Shown: positions 24,817 to 36,930 of the stretch, piece after piece
Numbering within the stretch: position 1 is the stretch's first letter
Layout of the letters: each line of letters begins with the position of its first letter
Origin: Hymenolepis diminuta
Lineage: Eukaryota > Platyhelminthes > Cestoda > Cyclophyllidea > Hymenolepididae
Assembly (NCBI GenBank): GCA_900708905.1
Contig: CAADRB010000009.1
Location: 1,806,844-1,870,843, forward strand
Direction of reading: 5' to 3'
DNA length: 64,000 bases
The notes under the pieces: generated by a model
The model's database searches: none
What the model saw: the letters and a program-made list of their open reading frames with translations, nothing else
What the model was told of the DNA's origin: nothing
Position numbers and translations under genes: made by a program

Positions 24817-26119
24817 GTATGATCACGGAATTAAATGGAAAGGATTAGGGTCAGAGCATTAGAATACATTAGTAATCACTTCATTTACATTCGCCGTTGT
24901 TAGCAGGCATATGTCATATCTTTATGGTCAAAGATTCCAATTTCCACATGTGTATTTATGTCCACGATATATAAATTTATTGACCATGCCACTTCGGTAG
25001 ACTATTGCCTTCGAATAGCCAAAATCAACTGGCTAAAACCGGCTGGGATATTTTTAATATAATGAACAATTTTTCTTCTTGGCCATAGCTCTAAAGTCAA
25101 GTTTGAATGTTGATATGAAATCTAAACCTATTTTTATTAAAGATTGGAATTTGAAATACTCATTTAATATAGTATCATTTGTTGCGGCTAAAATTTGAGC
25201 TTTCTACAAATAACATGTAGGCCTTCAGTCTTAAGCTGCTATCCGTGAATCGAAGGATGTCTAAAATCCAACATCTCATTGTCACTAAATTACCAACCCC
25301 AATTACTTCAAGTTAGAAAACGAGAGAGTAGTTGAATTCATCTTATTGAATTAATACATGAAGGGACTGTGTCTTGTGGGGAGGGCCAACTTTTAGGGCT
25401 TTATTTGTGTCCAAAATTGAGGACTTGATACAAAAATCTTACTAATTCGAGAAACCACACCAGAAATGGAATTAGTGATAAGTCACATACTCCATAGATT
25501 AAATATAATGAAAGAGAAAAGAAACAACCTTTTTATATACCTATTAATACAATTTTAAATATAATAAAAACAGCGCTTAAAAATATCCTTTCGGATTTCT
25601 TCCATATAGGTTCACTTGGATGTTCCTCATCAAAGGAAACCAACCAGTCAGGCTCAGATGATCACAACGGCGGAGACATTGAAACACAATTACACAGTCA
25701 AATATATCAAATTCATTAATTAATGAGTGAAGAAACGAGGCCGTTAACTTAAATATATCATTATACAAATTAAATTGTTTCATTTCATTCAAATATATTG
25801 AATAAATGAATCTGTCCTGATCAGTAATTCTCCTACTATTAAGAAAATAAATATTAAACCTAAATGTTCGCTATTCTGGTACTTCAAAGGAGATTGTATT
25901 ATATAAAAATAAGGAAAATATCCGCTAATTAAGAGAAACAACTTGTTTTGTTACTTAAGAAAAATCAGTAAAACGTCATGCTGTAAGAATCTTTTCATTA
26001 TTTATATGTTTAGTTAATTTGAAGTTATCTATTTCCATATTTTTTGGGCACAAAGATTCAACCATTGATATAGTATCTCTAAGAAGATTTGTTCTAGTTC
26101 ATTTGCTTTACCTCCACAG

Positions 26120-26230
26120 TCATCTAACCTGATACAGCTAATGCTAACAGTCTCCCCAGATCAGCATGGATGTACAATAACCAATAAGCAACTTGGACCT
26201 GAGATATATTTAACCACAAACTCATGCTGA
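26120..26230 (+). CDS. Candidate terminal exon of the arrestin-domain gene
   Basis: A very strong acceptor (pyrimidine-rich tract ending CTCCACAG at 26112-26119) is followed by 36 open codons and TGA at 26228-26230. The phase is 0, which matches the exon ending at 22516. The peptide starts SSNLIQLMLTVSPDQHG; its hydrophobic strand is what an arrestin C-domain would need next. With this exon the protein would be 537 residues from ATG 11691. The 3.6-kb intron is long, so the link is tentative. Confidence 0.4.
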   Translation, partial: SSNLIQLMLTVSPDQHGCTITNKQLGPEIYLTTNSC

Positions 26231-26449
26231 TTCAGAGTGAAGTAATTATTACGACAAAATGGTTTCTTCCTCTTATACTTGAATTTTTTTATTTCTCATG
26301 CTTCGTCCTTCTACCTTCCTTACTCTTATAGAACATTTGGCGCATTAATTCTGTCTTGCCTTGTCTTTAAGAACCTATACGTTAACAACTTATTTAGATC
26401 GTGTTCTCTAGAGTTGGACTGTTTCCTACGATGACAGACTGAGGGTCCC

Positions 26450-26471
26450 ATATATATATATATATATATAT
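26450..26471. repeat. (TA)n microsatellite
   Basis: About eleven TA units without interruption. Confidence 0.9.
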
Positions 26472-29400
26472 TCTCGTGAACTACATGACTCAGTACCGCA
26501 GCGACCAAAATTCTTCCCAAATGAAGAAAGATACCTTTCTCTCAGTTGGTCATCTACCTTTAAATGTCTTTCTTATTATTGATAATAAGTTTGGACATAC
26601 AGAATGCCTTTGAGACAATTTGAAAGTATTTTTAGAAAGGTTAACGAATGCAATTGCCACCTATCCAATGCCTGACTTACTGTAACCTATCGAATGAAAA
26701 AATATTATCGCCACTTCTGTCATCTCCGTACTGGATCGGATTCAATCATAGCGGTAGCATTATGTTATTGGTAATTTAGAAACAGTTCCAGTTTCCTTAC
26801 CACCTTTCTCCCAATGATCTCCTCACTTGTCTTAAGTTATTTTCTCTTCTTTGGTCGAACAAGAAAACAAAAACGTTTGTAATATTTACTGCCAAAGAGA
26901 TTTACTTACTTGTTATCCACTTTCTAAATATCATATAGATGACCAGACGGATTGACTTCATATACTGAAATAGGTCGAGTCGCATTGTTGGTATTGCTTA
27001 GATCAATTCAGATCTTCAAAATGAATAGAATATAATTATATTAAAATCGCTTTTCGCACACCATTTATTCTCCTTCCAAGCGGAATTTTCGGGTCAGACT
27101 ATCTGGCTTTCCGCCGTTCAGGGAAATATCGCGTATGACAAAAGAGAATCAAAAATATCACCTGAATCCAGTAAATTACAATGGTCTAATGTTAATAGGC
27201 CAGAGGCGGGTAGAACTAAGTACAGTTCGATGATATGCATTGAGTGTGAAGTCCCTCGTAGTGTCATTTTTTACTAATACAAACAGAGTTAGAAGACGTG
27301 CATTCTGTTCAACGTCTCTGGATTTTTCAGTGGGTGCAAGTGATTGCCTCGATATGGCAGTTGACGAAGATATATCTTGACGATTGGAAATTTCAAATAT
27401 AATCGAGGAGTGTTGTAAACACATTTCAATTGGAGAAGATTAATAGGAAGGCAAAACTGGGAAAAATAGCTTTAAACGGAAAGGTACTATAGATTACGGA
27501 CAAGACTGGTCACGGTGACTTAAAAAGTACAAACCACCGACCTAGTGTAGAAAGCGCAATTAGGTAGTAGCTATATCACTATCTTGGATTTTCTGGCATG
27601 GTTCACTGCCACTGCTGGTTATCTAGATAGGTCGTTATTAAAGCGTATAATATAGAAAAGGCAAGTAAATATGAAAAGACATAATGTCCACAAGGTGTAT
27701 CAATGATACAAATAAAGACCAAGCAGTATAACTGTTACAAAATTTGGGAGGGAGGCGGTAATTTTGTCTTTATGATCATTACTTTCTAACTCGAGTTAGC
27801 GTTCTCATAATAGCTTAATACCCTGATCAAATCAGCAGTCAAGTTCCTCCCAGGATTGATCCACTTTGTATGCAGGCGTGTGCTTTCCTTTGGTTCAGCA
27901 AGGTAGCAGACTTACTTTTAATGTGCTTGTGGTTTATATTATATAATTTTGTCTTCTGCTGATATGACCATTCGATTCATTCTAAGTCTATAAACAAATT
28001 TTTAGTGGTATAGTCTAAAATCTCATTTCAATGATTATAAATAAGAGATATACGTAAATACATGAGGATGATTAATGACAAGGTATTTAAATTTGTTCAT
28101 TTTTATGAGACATGGTAATTAACACGTAGTCAAGGTCAGTTATAACAAATCACTATACACGTAAATGAAAAAGCAAAAGACCGCAAATTTGCATCGAATG
28201 TTTACTCTTATAAAACATAAATGACAATGGTTCTGATGAAAAAAGGCGAAGACGACGAGAAATGCTCAAAAATATTTTAAAAAATCTAGTGAAATAAATA
28301 TTACAGCTTTTATCTTTACGTTAAGACAGAAAAACGGATTGAAATCACGAGTTTGGGCATTGTGTAATAATTTTTTCTAGTAGCGCGTGGTTAGAACTTC
28401 GAACATTATTTTCATATGGCAATTTAAATCTTGTTTACATTCAAACAAGGTGGTGTAAAATTACGTCCAAGTTATTTCACCATTGGAAATCAAGGGAGCA
28501 GTTTGATATACTTAATCCTTATAATGAGAAGAACTAAACCATATCAATGAAAAGCTGAATTTTTAGAAAAATGAAACATCACCAAGATGACCTTTTACTT
28601 TCTTTTCATTCATTAACTAGCCTCGGTAAGAGATAAGAAAATGGAGAAGAGATGGATTGGTTGACTGCAGTATTGAATGTTAACTGAGTTTTAAGTTTCA
28701 AAGAGTAAAAAGGGCGATGTACGGTTTTTGAGATGAGGCAAACAACCTGAGAAGAGGCTAGCAACAAGATTATCAAAGAGAATCAGCGGTGTGGAAAAAA
28801 AGGCCTCAACTAAGTACTTCGAATAAGATCGAGGGTTAGTCAGGATTTTCATCTCAAGTCCGTGTAGGGGATTCATATCGGACATTTATAACTCGGTGGG
28901 GTGTAAAACGCCATCACTCAATTTAGATCACAACAAAGGAATGAGGTTGATAGATTTGAGAACCTTACCTCATTGAGCTACGGAATTGTCTGGTTGCCTG
29001 CTTTCTAAATTTCATGGGATTTAGTGACTTTCCCTAAAATCTGATTATGTTTCAAGCACACAGTACGTACAAAAGCTCTTTAATGCATTTCTATCATCCC
29101 TCCAATCTCAGATGTATCGATCTCCGTTAATATTAAAAGGGGTAGATTCAAGGCTGGACAGAAAAGCCAAGGAACAAGACTGAAGCTAGACGCAAAACTA
29201 CCCTCATTGGAGAATCTGGTCTGAGTTGAGTAAGTCAGACATATCGCGTATACGAAACTTAGCGCATTCAGTTATTTATCTCTATTTTTCACTATTATCC
29301 TGTGTTGACGAAAACGCCTCAAATAAGGCTAATCTTTCTTTAGAAGATAATGAAAAGGCGTCCTGTTGATTTGTAGGGACGTTTATTTGATTAAACCTCC

Positions 29401-32400
29401 TTTTCTATCAGAAATAATCGATCTAGTCGGCATTTGGATTGTGAGAGACACCGAGCACCCAGGAAATGATAAAGTTCAAGATATTAGTAAAGTTATTTAT
29501 TGTTTTGTTTTTAATGTATGGTACCTGAAGTACTCACTGATTACTTATTCCCGCAAAGCTTGACCATGTTTTTAGTCAAATGGAATATTTTTTTACCTCC
29601 CCGCATTTAACTTGAACCTCTGCAATACCTATCAAGCCGCGTTTGGAAGTAAATTCAATTTTATCTTATTTTGCTTTATGACTAAATTATTTCGCTTTAA
29701 AATCGTGTGCGCTGACGAAGCCCAGTGTTTGAGTTCATTTTACAGTCACGCCAATCTAACTGCAGGTATTTTTCTCCGTGACTCATCCCAGTCACTCACG
29801 CTGTATCTGATTCTCTTCACCTTAAAAAAATTTCAGACAATCCAAAACGCAGAGTTGTATGTCTACCTAATGCGATGTCATGGATTGTGGAGAAACTAAC
29901 TTTAACTCGCGTTGTATTGTGTGTTTTGTGATGATTCATTTTAACCATGCTGCTTCTCAAACCACTAATTGGAATTGATATAAATAGGATGTTAATATCA
30001 AAAGTCGTTAAGACCAATCCCAAATATTTATAATAGCGTGTGTTGCCTGTTTAAATTACACAATAACAATCTATGCAAATCTCGCGTTACATTCTTAATC
30101 AACTTCTCGCTGCAATCTATTATCCAATTGGCTTTTAACACAACATCCTCGAGATGGCACTGGAGATCATAGGAGATTAATCCTGAAATATGAAGTGTAA
30201 AACACTCGATCATGATGTAACACACTATATCTAAGTAGAATGAGGTAAGCTTAATGGATCCAAAATTTAGATTCTTTTATAAAGTTACAATTGTTTGAAG
30301 CTTCCCACTACCGTAATATAGCCACTCGAACCCATACAGAAAATTCTGAACTGCTTGGTATTCAAGACGCTTTATTAATAGATCAAAGATTAATGATATA
30401 GACGTAAAAGTTTCGACTTTATAATTAGTGGCTGAACTTCAACTCATCCCTGGAACGATAGTTTTGCTTAATTTAACCGTCAGTGTGTTAGGAGCCAAAT
30501 GCGTCCACATAGTTATAAGAGTGAAGGGCGATTTTGAGATCTCCTTCGGAACGTGAATTATTTATCCCAAAACAAAGCATATTCTTGGCAGACTTGAATG
30601 TTATATCATATTTCGCTCTTCATTGCCACTCATTTGAGCTGTTACGCTGTTCTTTGGCTTTCGGTTTTTCCCCATTAACAAAAATGGCATTTTTTACTTT
30701 ACCGTAACAGCCAACAATAATGCTCACAACTATCCTCTATAACAATATTCATTGCTCACGTTTCAAAACTCGATAGAAATATTCACCAAAAAATGCATCA
30801 TTACAGGTTCTAGCAATGTAAGTATTGCAATGTAGTCTAGTAGTATAATCGTAAAGAATATAGCAATATTCTTCACAAATTAGCATCCCTTTTCTCTTGA
30901 CTTTTCAAATGTTGAACACTATTTAAGCATATTCATTCATTTATTCACTGTCATGATCTCATTAGTTTCAGTGTAGACTAGAAGTATAACATAACTGTCC
31001 CACGCTGAGTACACAAAATGTATACATGTATTTTTATTATGGTTATTATTACCCACAATAATACGAAAAGTTTTACCATTTTTATTTGTGGACAGCAACT
31101 GGTATCGAATAACAGTAATTCCAGTAACGGAAACATTGGAGGTCCTACTTCATCTGATTTTTGGATTCAGGTTATATAATATATACTAAATGGGCAGTTC
31201 ATGTTCCAAAATCCAACCTTCACGATTGGTTTCCTAGATTGCACCAAACACTTGTCTACGATGGCTTGTGCTTATTGATCGGCATTATTCAATAAATAAA
31301 GGCCGATCTTGTCGTTTCACCTTTTTGCATGTTTAAAACCAGTTCAGTCTACGTCTGAAATTTATTGTTTAAAAGAGGTCGGGAAGGCGCTGTGACTCAA
31401 GGCAGAGATCATAACTGGTTTAAAATCACAAGAGTCTGGATGCTTACTTATTAAATCCAGTCATTATTGTAATATAATTAAATCACTTCCTGAACTAATA
31501 TATGTGTGAGAACTATAAGATGTTAGGTTTAATGTGGGTAGGTCAAACTTGACTGAATCAAAATCTGGAAATATTATTATGGAAGAATTACTGTTCGAGT
31601 CCAGTCTAACTGACATAGTACTGAACCTTTTTCTTCATATGTGTGTTATAGTAATTCATCAGCCTTTCTAGATTTCTCTGTCTTTCAGTCTTATTGAGGT
31701 CATTGCATATCCTTAATGTTCCTCGGACTGCCAAGGTGAACTGTCTATTTAAAAACCGTTGCACTGACCACTACCTTCCGGTTAGCAGTTTTAAACTGTG
31801 AACATTTCACGCTAACTAACCAAACTGTTCTATATTGATATCCATGTTTTGACCTATGTGATGTCCAGAAATACTGACACTAGACATGTCTAGAGTGTAT
31901 TAGTTTTATTCATATCAGAACAAAATGGATGGAATAAGTACAATAAGTCTTTGTGAATAATAAATTCATAATTTCCATTGGTGATCGCCTGATTTGCTAT
32001 CGGAACACTGATTTCATGCAGTATGTTACTGGCTACAATCTCAAAAATCTTCGTCTCTCTTAAATTTAGTATTTATGGCTGACCAAAATGTGCGTTTGTC
32101 CTTTAAGAAAAATATAGAGAATCCTAGTGCTCAGAACAGCTTTTACCTTAAGCTGAAAGGGATATATGTGCAGAGACGGCACGATTGATTTTTTTGTCTT
32201 TATTAACAGTGGAATCAACCCTCATCTTCGCAGTCATTGTTACTCAGAAAAAGGGGAGTCAAATCGAGAATATTGATATTCGGAACTTTAGGTCATAGTC
32301 AATAAACAATACTTATTAATTATAAAATAGACAACCAGATTAAAATAGGATGCAAATGAAGTAAGGAACTTTTAATGTCTTCTTCTTTACGTCATTCCAT

Positions 32401-32678
32401 TTCATCCATTTGATGTCTTTTCCTGATTAAAAATTGACTGTCTCTTAGACCATTCATGCACAATTTAATTTAAAATATATGTATAAATATAATATAATGT
32501 GAACAATTTAATACACAGTAAAGAATAATTTCAATTTAGCCGAGTTCAATTTCATGACTGACATTATTTTTCTATAAATTCTAATTATATTATATAGAAT
32601 AAAGTATTTTTCTTACACCTTATGCACAAATTGATAACTATTCCCAAGAAGAATGCTCGAAGTTGGGCTAAATAAATA
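26472..32678. other. Gene-poor interval
   Basis: Apart from the R1 copy at 27655-27925 I see no supported gene. Open frames of 60-95 codons at 27176-27424 (-), 28691-28885 (-) and 29612-29899 (+) lack a known domain. 29377-29440 (+) is a splice-flanked 64-nt open stretch (DVYLIKPPFLSEIIDLVGIWI in two pieces) with acceptor TTTGTAG and donor GTGAGA; it may be an isolated exon. Confidence 0.35.
27655..27925 (+). repeat. Dispersed repeat family R1, copy b
   Basis: Matches copy a over its length, including the AAAGACCAAGCAG block near the start and the closing block TTCAGCAAGGTAGCAGACTTA. More diverged in the middle. Confidence 0.45.
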
Positions 32679-32684
32679 TTTATT
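32679..32684 (-). terminator. Polyadenylation signal of the TMEM144 gene
   Basis: AATAAA on the minus strand about 180 bp after the stop codon at 32863-32865. Position and match suit a 3' end signal; the sequence is AT-rich, so chance is possible. Confidence 0.4.
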
Positions 32685-32862
32685 ACATTAATCAGAATAT
32701 TCTCCATAATTCTTATACAGAAATAGTAAAGAATGTTAATTCTCGAAAGTATCGGTGATATTAGGATGTAACGGATGAGGATGTGAGGACTGAAGTGTGC
32801 ATATACGTGTGAGAAAGGCCTGAAGAGTTTTGAGTTTGTGTTTGAGATTACCTTTTTAACAG

Positions 32863-35842
32863 CTAGACGTTCGAAAGAGCATTCAGGGTTACACCTACAG
32901 CAGTCACACAGAAGGCCATAGCAAGAAGAATATAATTGCGTTTTCCCTAAAAAGGGAAGGGAAGAAACATTTTAGTATGGAATAAAAACAACCTATAAGA
33001 GCTACTAATGCGACATCATAAATTATTTAAAGACTTCAAATCTTCCTGCTAAATTCTACGGGGTGTCTAGACTTGCGCATCTCATTCTCGAAAACAAAAA
33101 AATGCTATCACAAGATCAAACAACTATTTGCGGTGACGATCGCTGTCTGTATTCTCGTAGTTCACCCGCATAATAATAAACAGACGCCATGCGTCTTTAA
33201 ATAACACCAAACAAACGAAACAAGCACACCGTTCCAACATAACTTACACTGATTTCCCTGAAGAAAATCATGCCGCAAATTGTAGCGATAAGAGCTGGGC
33301 AGGTGGTGATAATGGGGAAAGTGACTGGCTCGCCGAGAGCGGCATTAGCTACAAACCAAGCAGATTGCGCTGTTCCCCAAAGAGCACCGCTAACTAGAGC
33401 TGGAACAATGGCATTAGCTGAAGGAATCCATGGTCGGTTTTTCTTACTCAGGGCGTAGATCAGAAAGATGGCAGTAGAAGCCATCCAAATGCCGACAAAG
33501 TTGGCGAAGACGTAGTGAAGTCCTGAAATCAAGAAAAAACGGTTAAATTGTGTCCTTAATGTTAGGCATAAAAGGAGTGTGCACGATATATTACCCTCTA
33601 CGCTAGCTCCCTCATACCAGGTTTGAATGTATTGAGTCGGAACAAAAGTGTTTCCGTAGAGAGAACCAGCTATCACAGCCAGAATAATACCGCTGAAAAA
33701 AATAATAACTTGATCAAATTCAAATGGTTTTCATTTATATTTTAGGCCTATTTAGATTTCTACTTCGTAATCCACCATTCCATACTGTCGATGCGCCAAT
33801 TCGATTGAGATATATTTATATATCATAATTTTTTGAAAATTCAGATTCTTGTAAAAAGTCTGTCGAGCTTTTCAGGACATTATAAATACAGGTATATTAA
33901 TATTTTTATTAAATTTTTAATTTATGTATTATTTTTACAGGTTAGCGTTCCGATTAAGCTGAAATACTTATAAATGGAGGAGATTTTTCCATTTAAAGTA
34001 AATTCAATTTTAAATTTTAGTTTAATAATAATATTTTGTTCCATTATGACAAAAGCCACTACTCATTTCTAAAACTGGTATTTCATTCTATTCTAAATTC
34101 ATATCATTCGTAAATATATTTAATTTCGTTTTTTATTACGTCCATATAAATTAGTAACTTCTTTATTGAATTCTAACATTCTAAACCTTAATAAACGCTT
34201 CTTTTATTTTAAAAATTTCGTTTTGACCGCCCCCTTCATTTGCAATAACTTAAATGGAGTTTTTAGCATTCATCACTTCTCGCATTTCTGCTGAGTACAA
34301 CTTACATTATTCGTCTTTGAGCCAAGGGCATGCTAGAGACAGGTTTGCAGATACGGCCACATCGCCCGGAGCTCTCTCGTTCATCCATAAGGAGAGACTT
34401 CGTGGTAGTTCGATCAGTTCGAACCACATCATCTGCTTCATCATCTCCAGGAGTTGACTCCTTGCTCTCTGGGTGGTTAGGTTTGATTGCCGCGAAAATG
34501 ATAACGCTAGAAATGGAAACGAGTTTTCTTTAATATTGACATGTGATTGTATTTATTGCGCTTTAAAAAGTTCAACCTTAATATTGAGATCTCGTTTACG
34601 GAGGTGAAAAGTTTGTTTTCAAATCAAAGTATCAGGATTAGATTTAAATTTAAATATTGCTAATGAGAAGTTAATGTTATGATATTATCCACATAAGGTT
34701 TCTGTTAGCTAAAGTGCGTCAGGCCAATTTACTGCTATCTAAATCCGAAAATATATTAGCAAGTTTTGAGTATTATGTACAAAGTTTTCTCTTCTTAAAG
34801 TTTAGATTTATAATCCATTCGCGTTATTAGGTGCTTTTATGCAATGGTTGATTTGATAAGTTTTTATCCATTGAGTAACAGCCATAGCGATTGTTTTCTC
34901 GCCGAGGTAAGTGCAATTTGTAGGTGATATTTTAAATTTTTTGCTTGAGTAATGAAAATGTTCACAGTATTAATATTTAAATTTTCTACTGGCCTTCCAA
35001 GGGCGATGGCCACACCGATATAGTTCATGATTGGTTTCTTCGGGATCTTCTGAGCAATTCCAAACCATCCGAATCTAAATTAGAGATAAATATTTATTTA
35101 TATGGACCTTTTTACGAGGTTGATAAAAAATGGCAACTTACCGACTGGTGGCAAACCCGAATAACATGTTGGACATCGACCAAATGATCATACCAAGACC
35201 CACACCGATCGCCTCAATGATTGTTACGCTTAAAGAATTTCCTAAAAATGAACAAACATGTAAATTTTTTTCCAAAATTTGCTCTTCAGACGACATTGCC
35301 TTTCCTTACGACAAATTCATGAAATATTGTTCACTTATAATAAAGTGAATCAGGTCTGATTAAAAGTTAAAGCCTAATTTTGTTATTTCAAAATAATTTA
35401 AGGATAATTTGTTAATAATGAATCTGCTAGCTATATACGCATATTTATTTATATATTGATTATTCGTCAATAATTTAATGTTCTAAAAGTAATGAAAATT
35501 ACCAACAGCCCATAGTGCTCCACCAAACATTGCAAAGGGATAGAATCTGGGGCATCCAACTGCACAGTTCACAATGATACCGACAAGCAAAATAGCATTG
35601 CACATCATCCATTGGAAGAACATACCTAAAATGAGCATACTCAAGTACTCAAATCATCGTATTCCACTTCAAGAGTTCAAAAAAGAACCAGACTTACCAT
35701 CACCCATGTTGAATTTCTTCACAGGGAGGTAATTGGTACCGAAACAGGCGGCACAGACCACAATAGCAATGTAGCCAAAGGTTGGTGATGTAAGACTAAC
35801 AGATCTTGTGGTAGTTTCATTAAGGAATTCTGTTGTATTCAT
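32863..35842 (-). CDS. TMEM144: TMEM144 family multi-pass membrane protein, complete
   Basis: Eight exons on the minus strand: 35698-35842, 35503-35625, 35142-35241, 34994-35074, 34306-34506, 33595-33692, 33248-33522 and 32863-32946. Together they are 1107 nt, giving 368 residues, slightly longer than vertebrate TMEM144 (about 345). Family signatures are clear: FGYIAIVVCAACFGTNYLPV and KKFNMGDGMFFQWMMC near residues 21-57, IIEAIGVGLGMIIW near 95-110, SRFGWFGIAQKIPKKP near 121-138, and GSLYGNTFVP, GALWGTAQSAWFVAN and FPIITTCPALIATICGMIFF in the C half. A charged loop (PESKESTPGDDEADD) lies near residue 165. The family belongs to the drug/metabolite transporter clan and is annotated as carbohydrate-transporter-like; the substrate is unknown. 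About ten membrane helices are expected. Start ATG 35842 precedes the family's conserved N-terminus. All introns are GT-AG except intron 4 (34507-34993), which appears to be GC-AG. Confidence 0.93.
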
Positions 35843-36060
35843 TCTGTGAGAGAAATGCTAATGGACGAAAGTATTCAACATATACAAAAATGTTATCTAG
35901 CGTGACCTGTTTATATGGTGTTCAGGAGTAAAGAGTCACTACCTATCAGCCGAGTCCACATAATGTAAACAGTGAGTGATCTGAGTGGGTGCTACCACTA
36001 TCGCTCATTCTCGTGTGCATACCCGGTGCCATGGATCTCCACGTTCACTTATTCCCGTGT
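35843..36060 (-). promoter_or_regulatory. Upstream region of the TMEM144 gene
   Basis: The segment 5' of the start codon is locally more GC-rich (about 35940-36060), unlike the AT-rich DNA beyond. This may mark the promoter or 5' untranslated exon. No certain core element was identified. Confidence 0.25.
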
Positions 36061-36856
36061 TGTCATTTTCCTTTAATGAAATATATTAGATATAATAAGG
36101 AAATTATCCTTGTTGTTATTAATGCTTTTCAGGGTATTGCTTCTACCATTATTACTTATGAGCATTTACATTGTATTTCGATTCCGTAAGTGAGATATGC
36201 CAATAAGGCAAGTATATGAATTTTTTATTTTATTAAAAATTAAAATAGCAGTCAAAAATTAAATAATCTGATCAAGTTGAATGGAAAATAAATATTTGGC
36301 CATTAAAATTGATGTTTATAGGAAATAATGTTAAAATTTCATAATTAAATCGCAATAATATGGTTATTTATACCTCATTTAAAAATTATAATAAGCGTGT
36401 TTTGTCATAAGGAATAATATAAAAATTATAAATCATTAAAAATTTTTTTAAAAAAATAGTGGAGCAGTGAATTATTTAAAATTAACCTAATAGCAGTCCT
36501 GTTTAGCTCAATTTAAAGATCCTATATCCAGAATTTAAAATTTTTAATTATTTTGAAGTTCACTTAATTCATACATTATTTGCAAAAAGCTGTTAGAAAA
36601 AATGTAAAAGCATGTGTTCGCTAAGTTAGAGTTCACGAAACCGAAACCCATCGATAAACATTCAGTGATCACAATGGTTAGTGTTTGTCAACATGAGTTA
36701 AGTAATTTTTCAGCGCACTTCATTGTCCCAGTGATCATGTGCTTGACGAAGTTACCCTGAAATAGAGGATTTGTTACGGAGACTTAGACTGAGAGTATAG
36801 ACGAAAGCCACGTCCATGCATCTGGATTATATTTATCTCGATGAAACTTGACAGGT

Positions 36857-36930
36857 CGTATTAAGACATTATCTAGTTAAGATGTGTTCTTTCTGGGATT
36901 TTGCGCGTAATTCCCAATAGAGCTTATCAG
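36857..36930 (+). repeat. Dispersed repeat R3, copy a
   Basis: The block around CTGGGATTTTGCGCGTAATTC matches the segment at 43545-43615 (TTGGGATTTCGCGTGTAGTTC), with weaker similarity on both sides. Confidence 0.35.

Noticed and set aside
31570..31590. tRNA B-box-like string (GTTCGAGTCC)
   Set aside because: No cloverleaf, no A box at the right distance and no acceptor stem.
33270..33458. Plus-strand frames opposite TMEM144 exons (also 34254-34533 and 35130-35348)
   Set aside because: Antisense shadows of well-supported exons.
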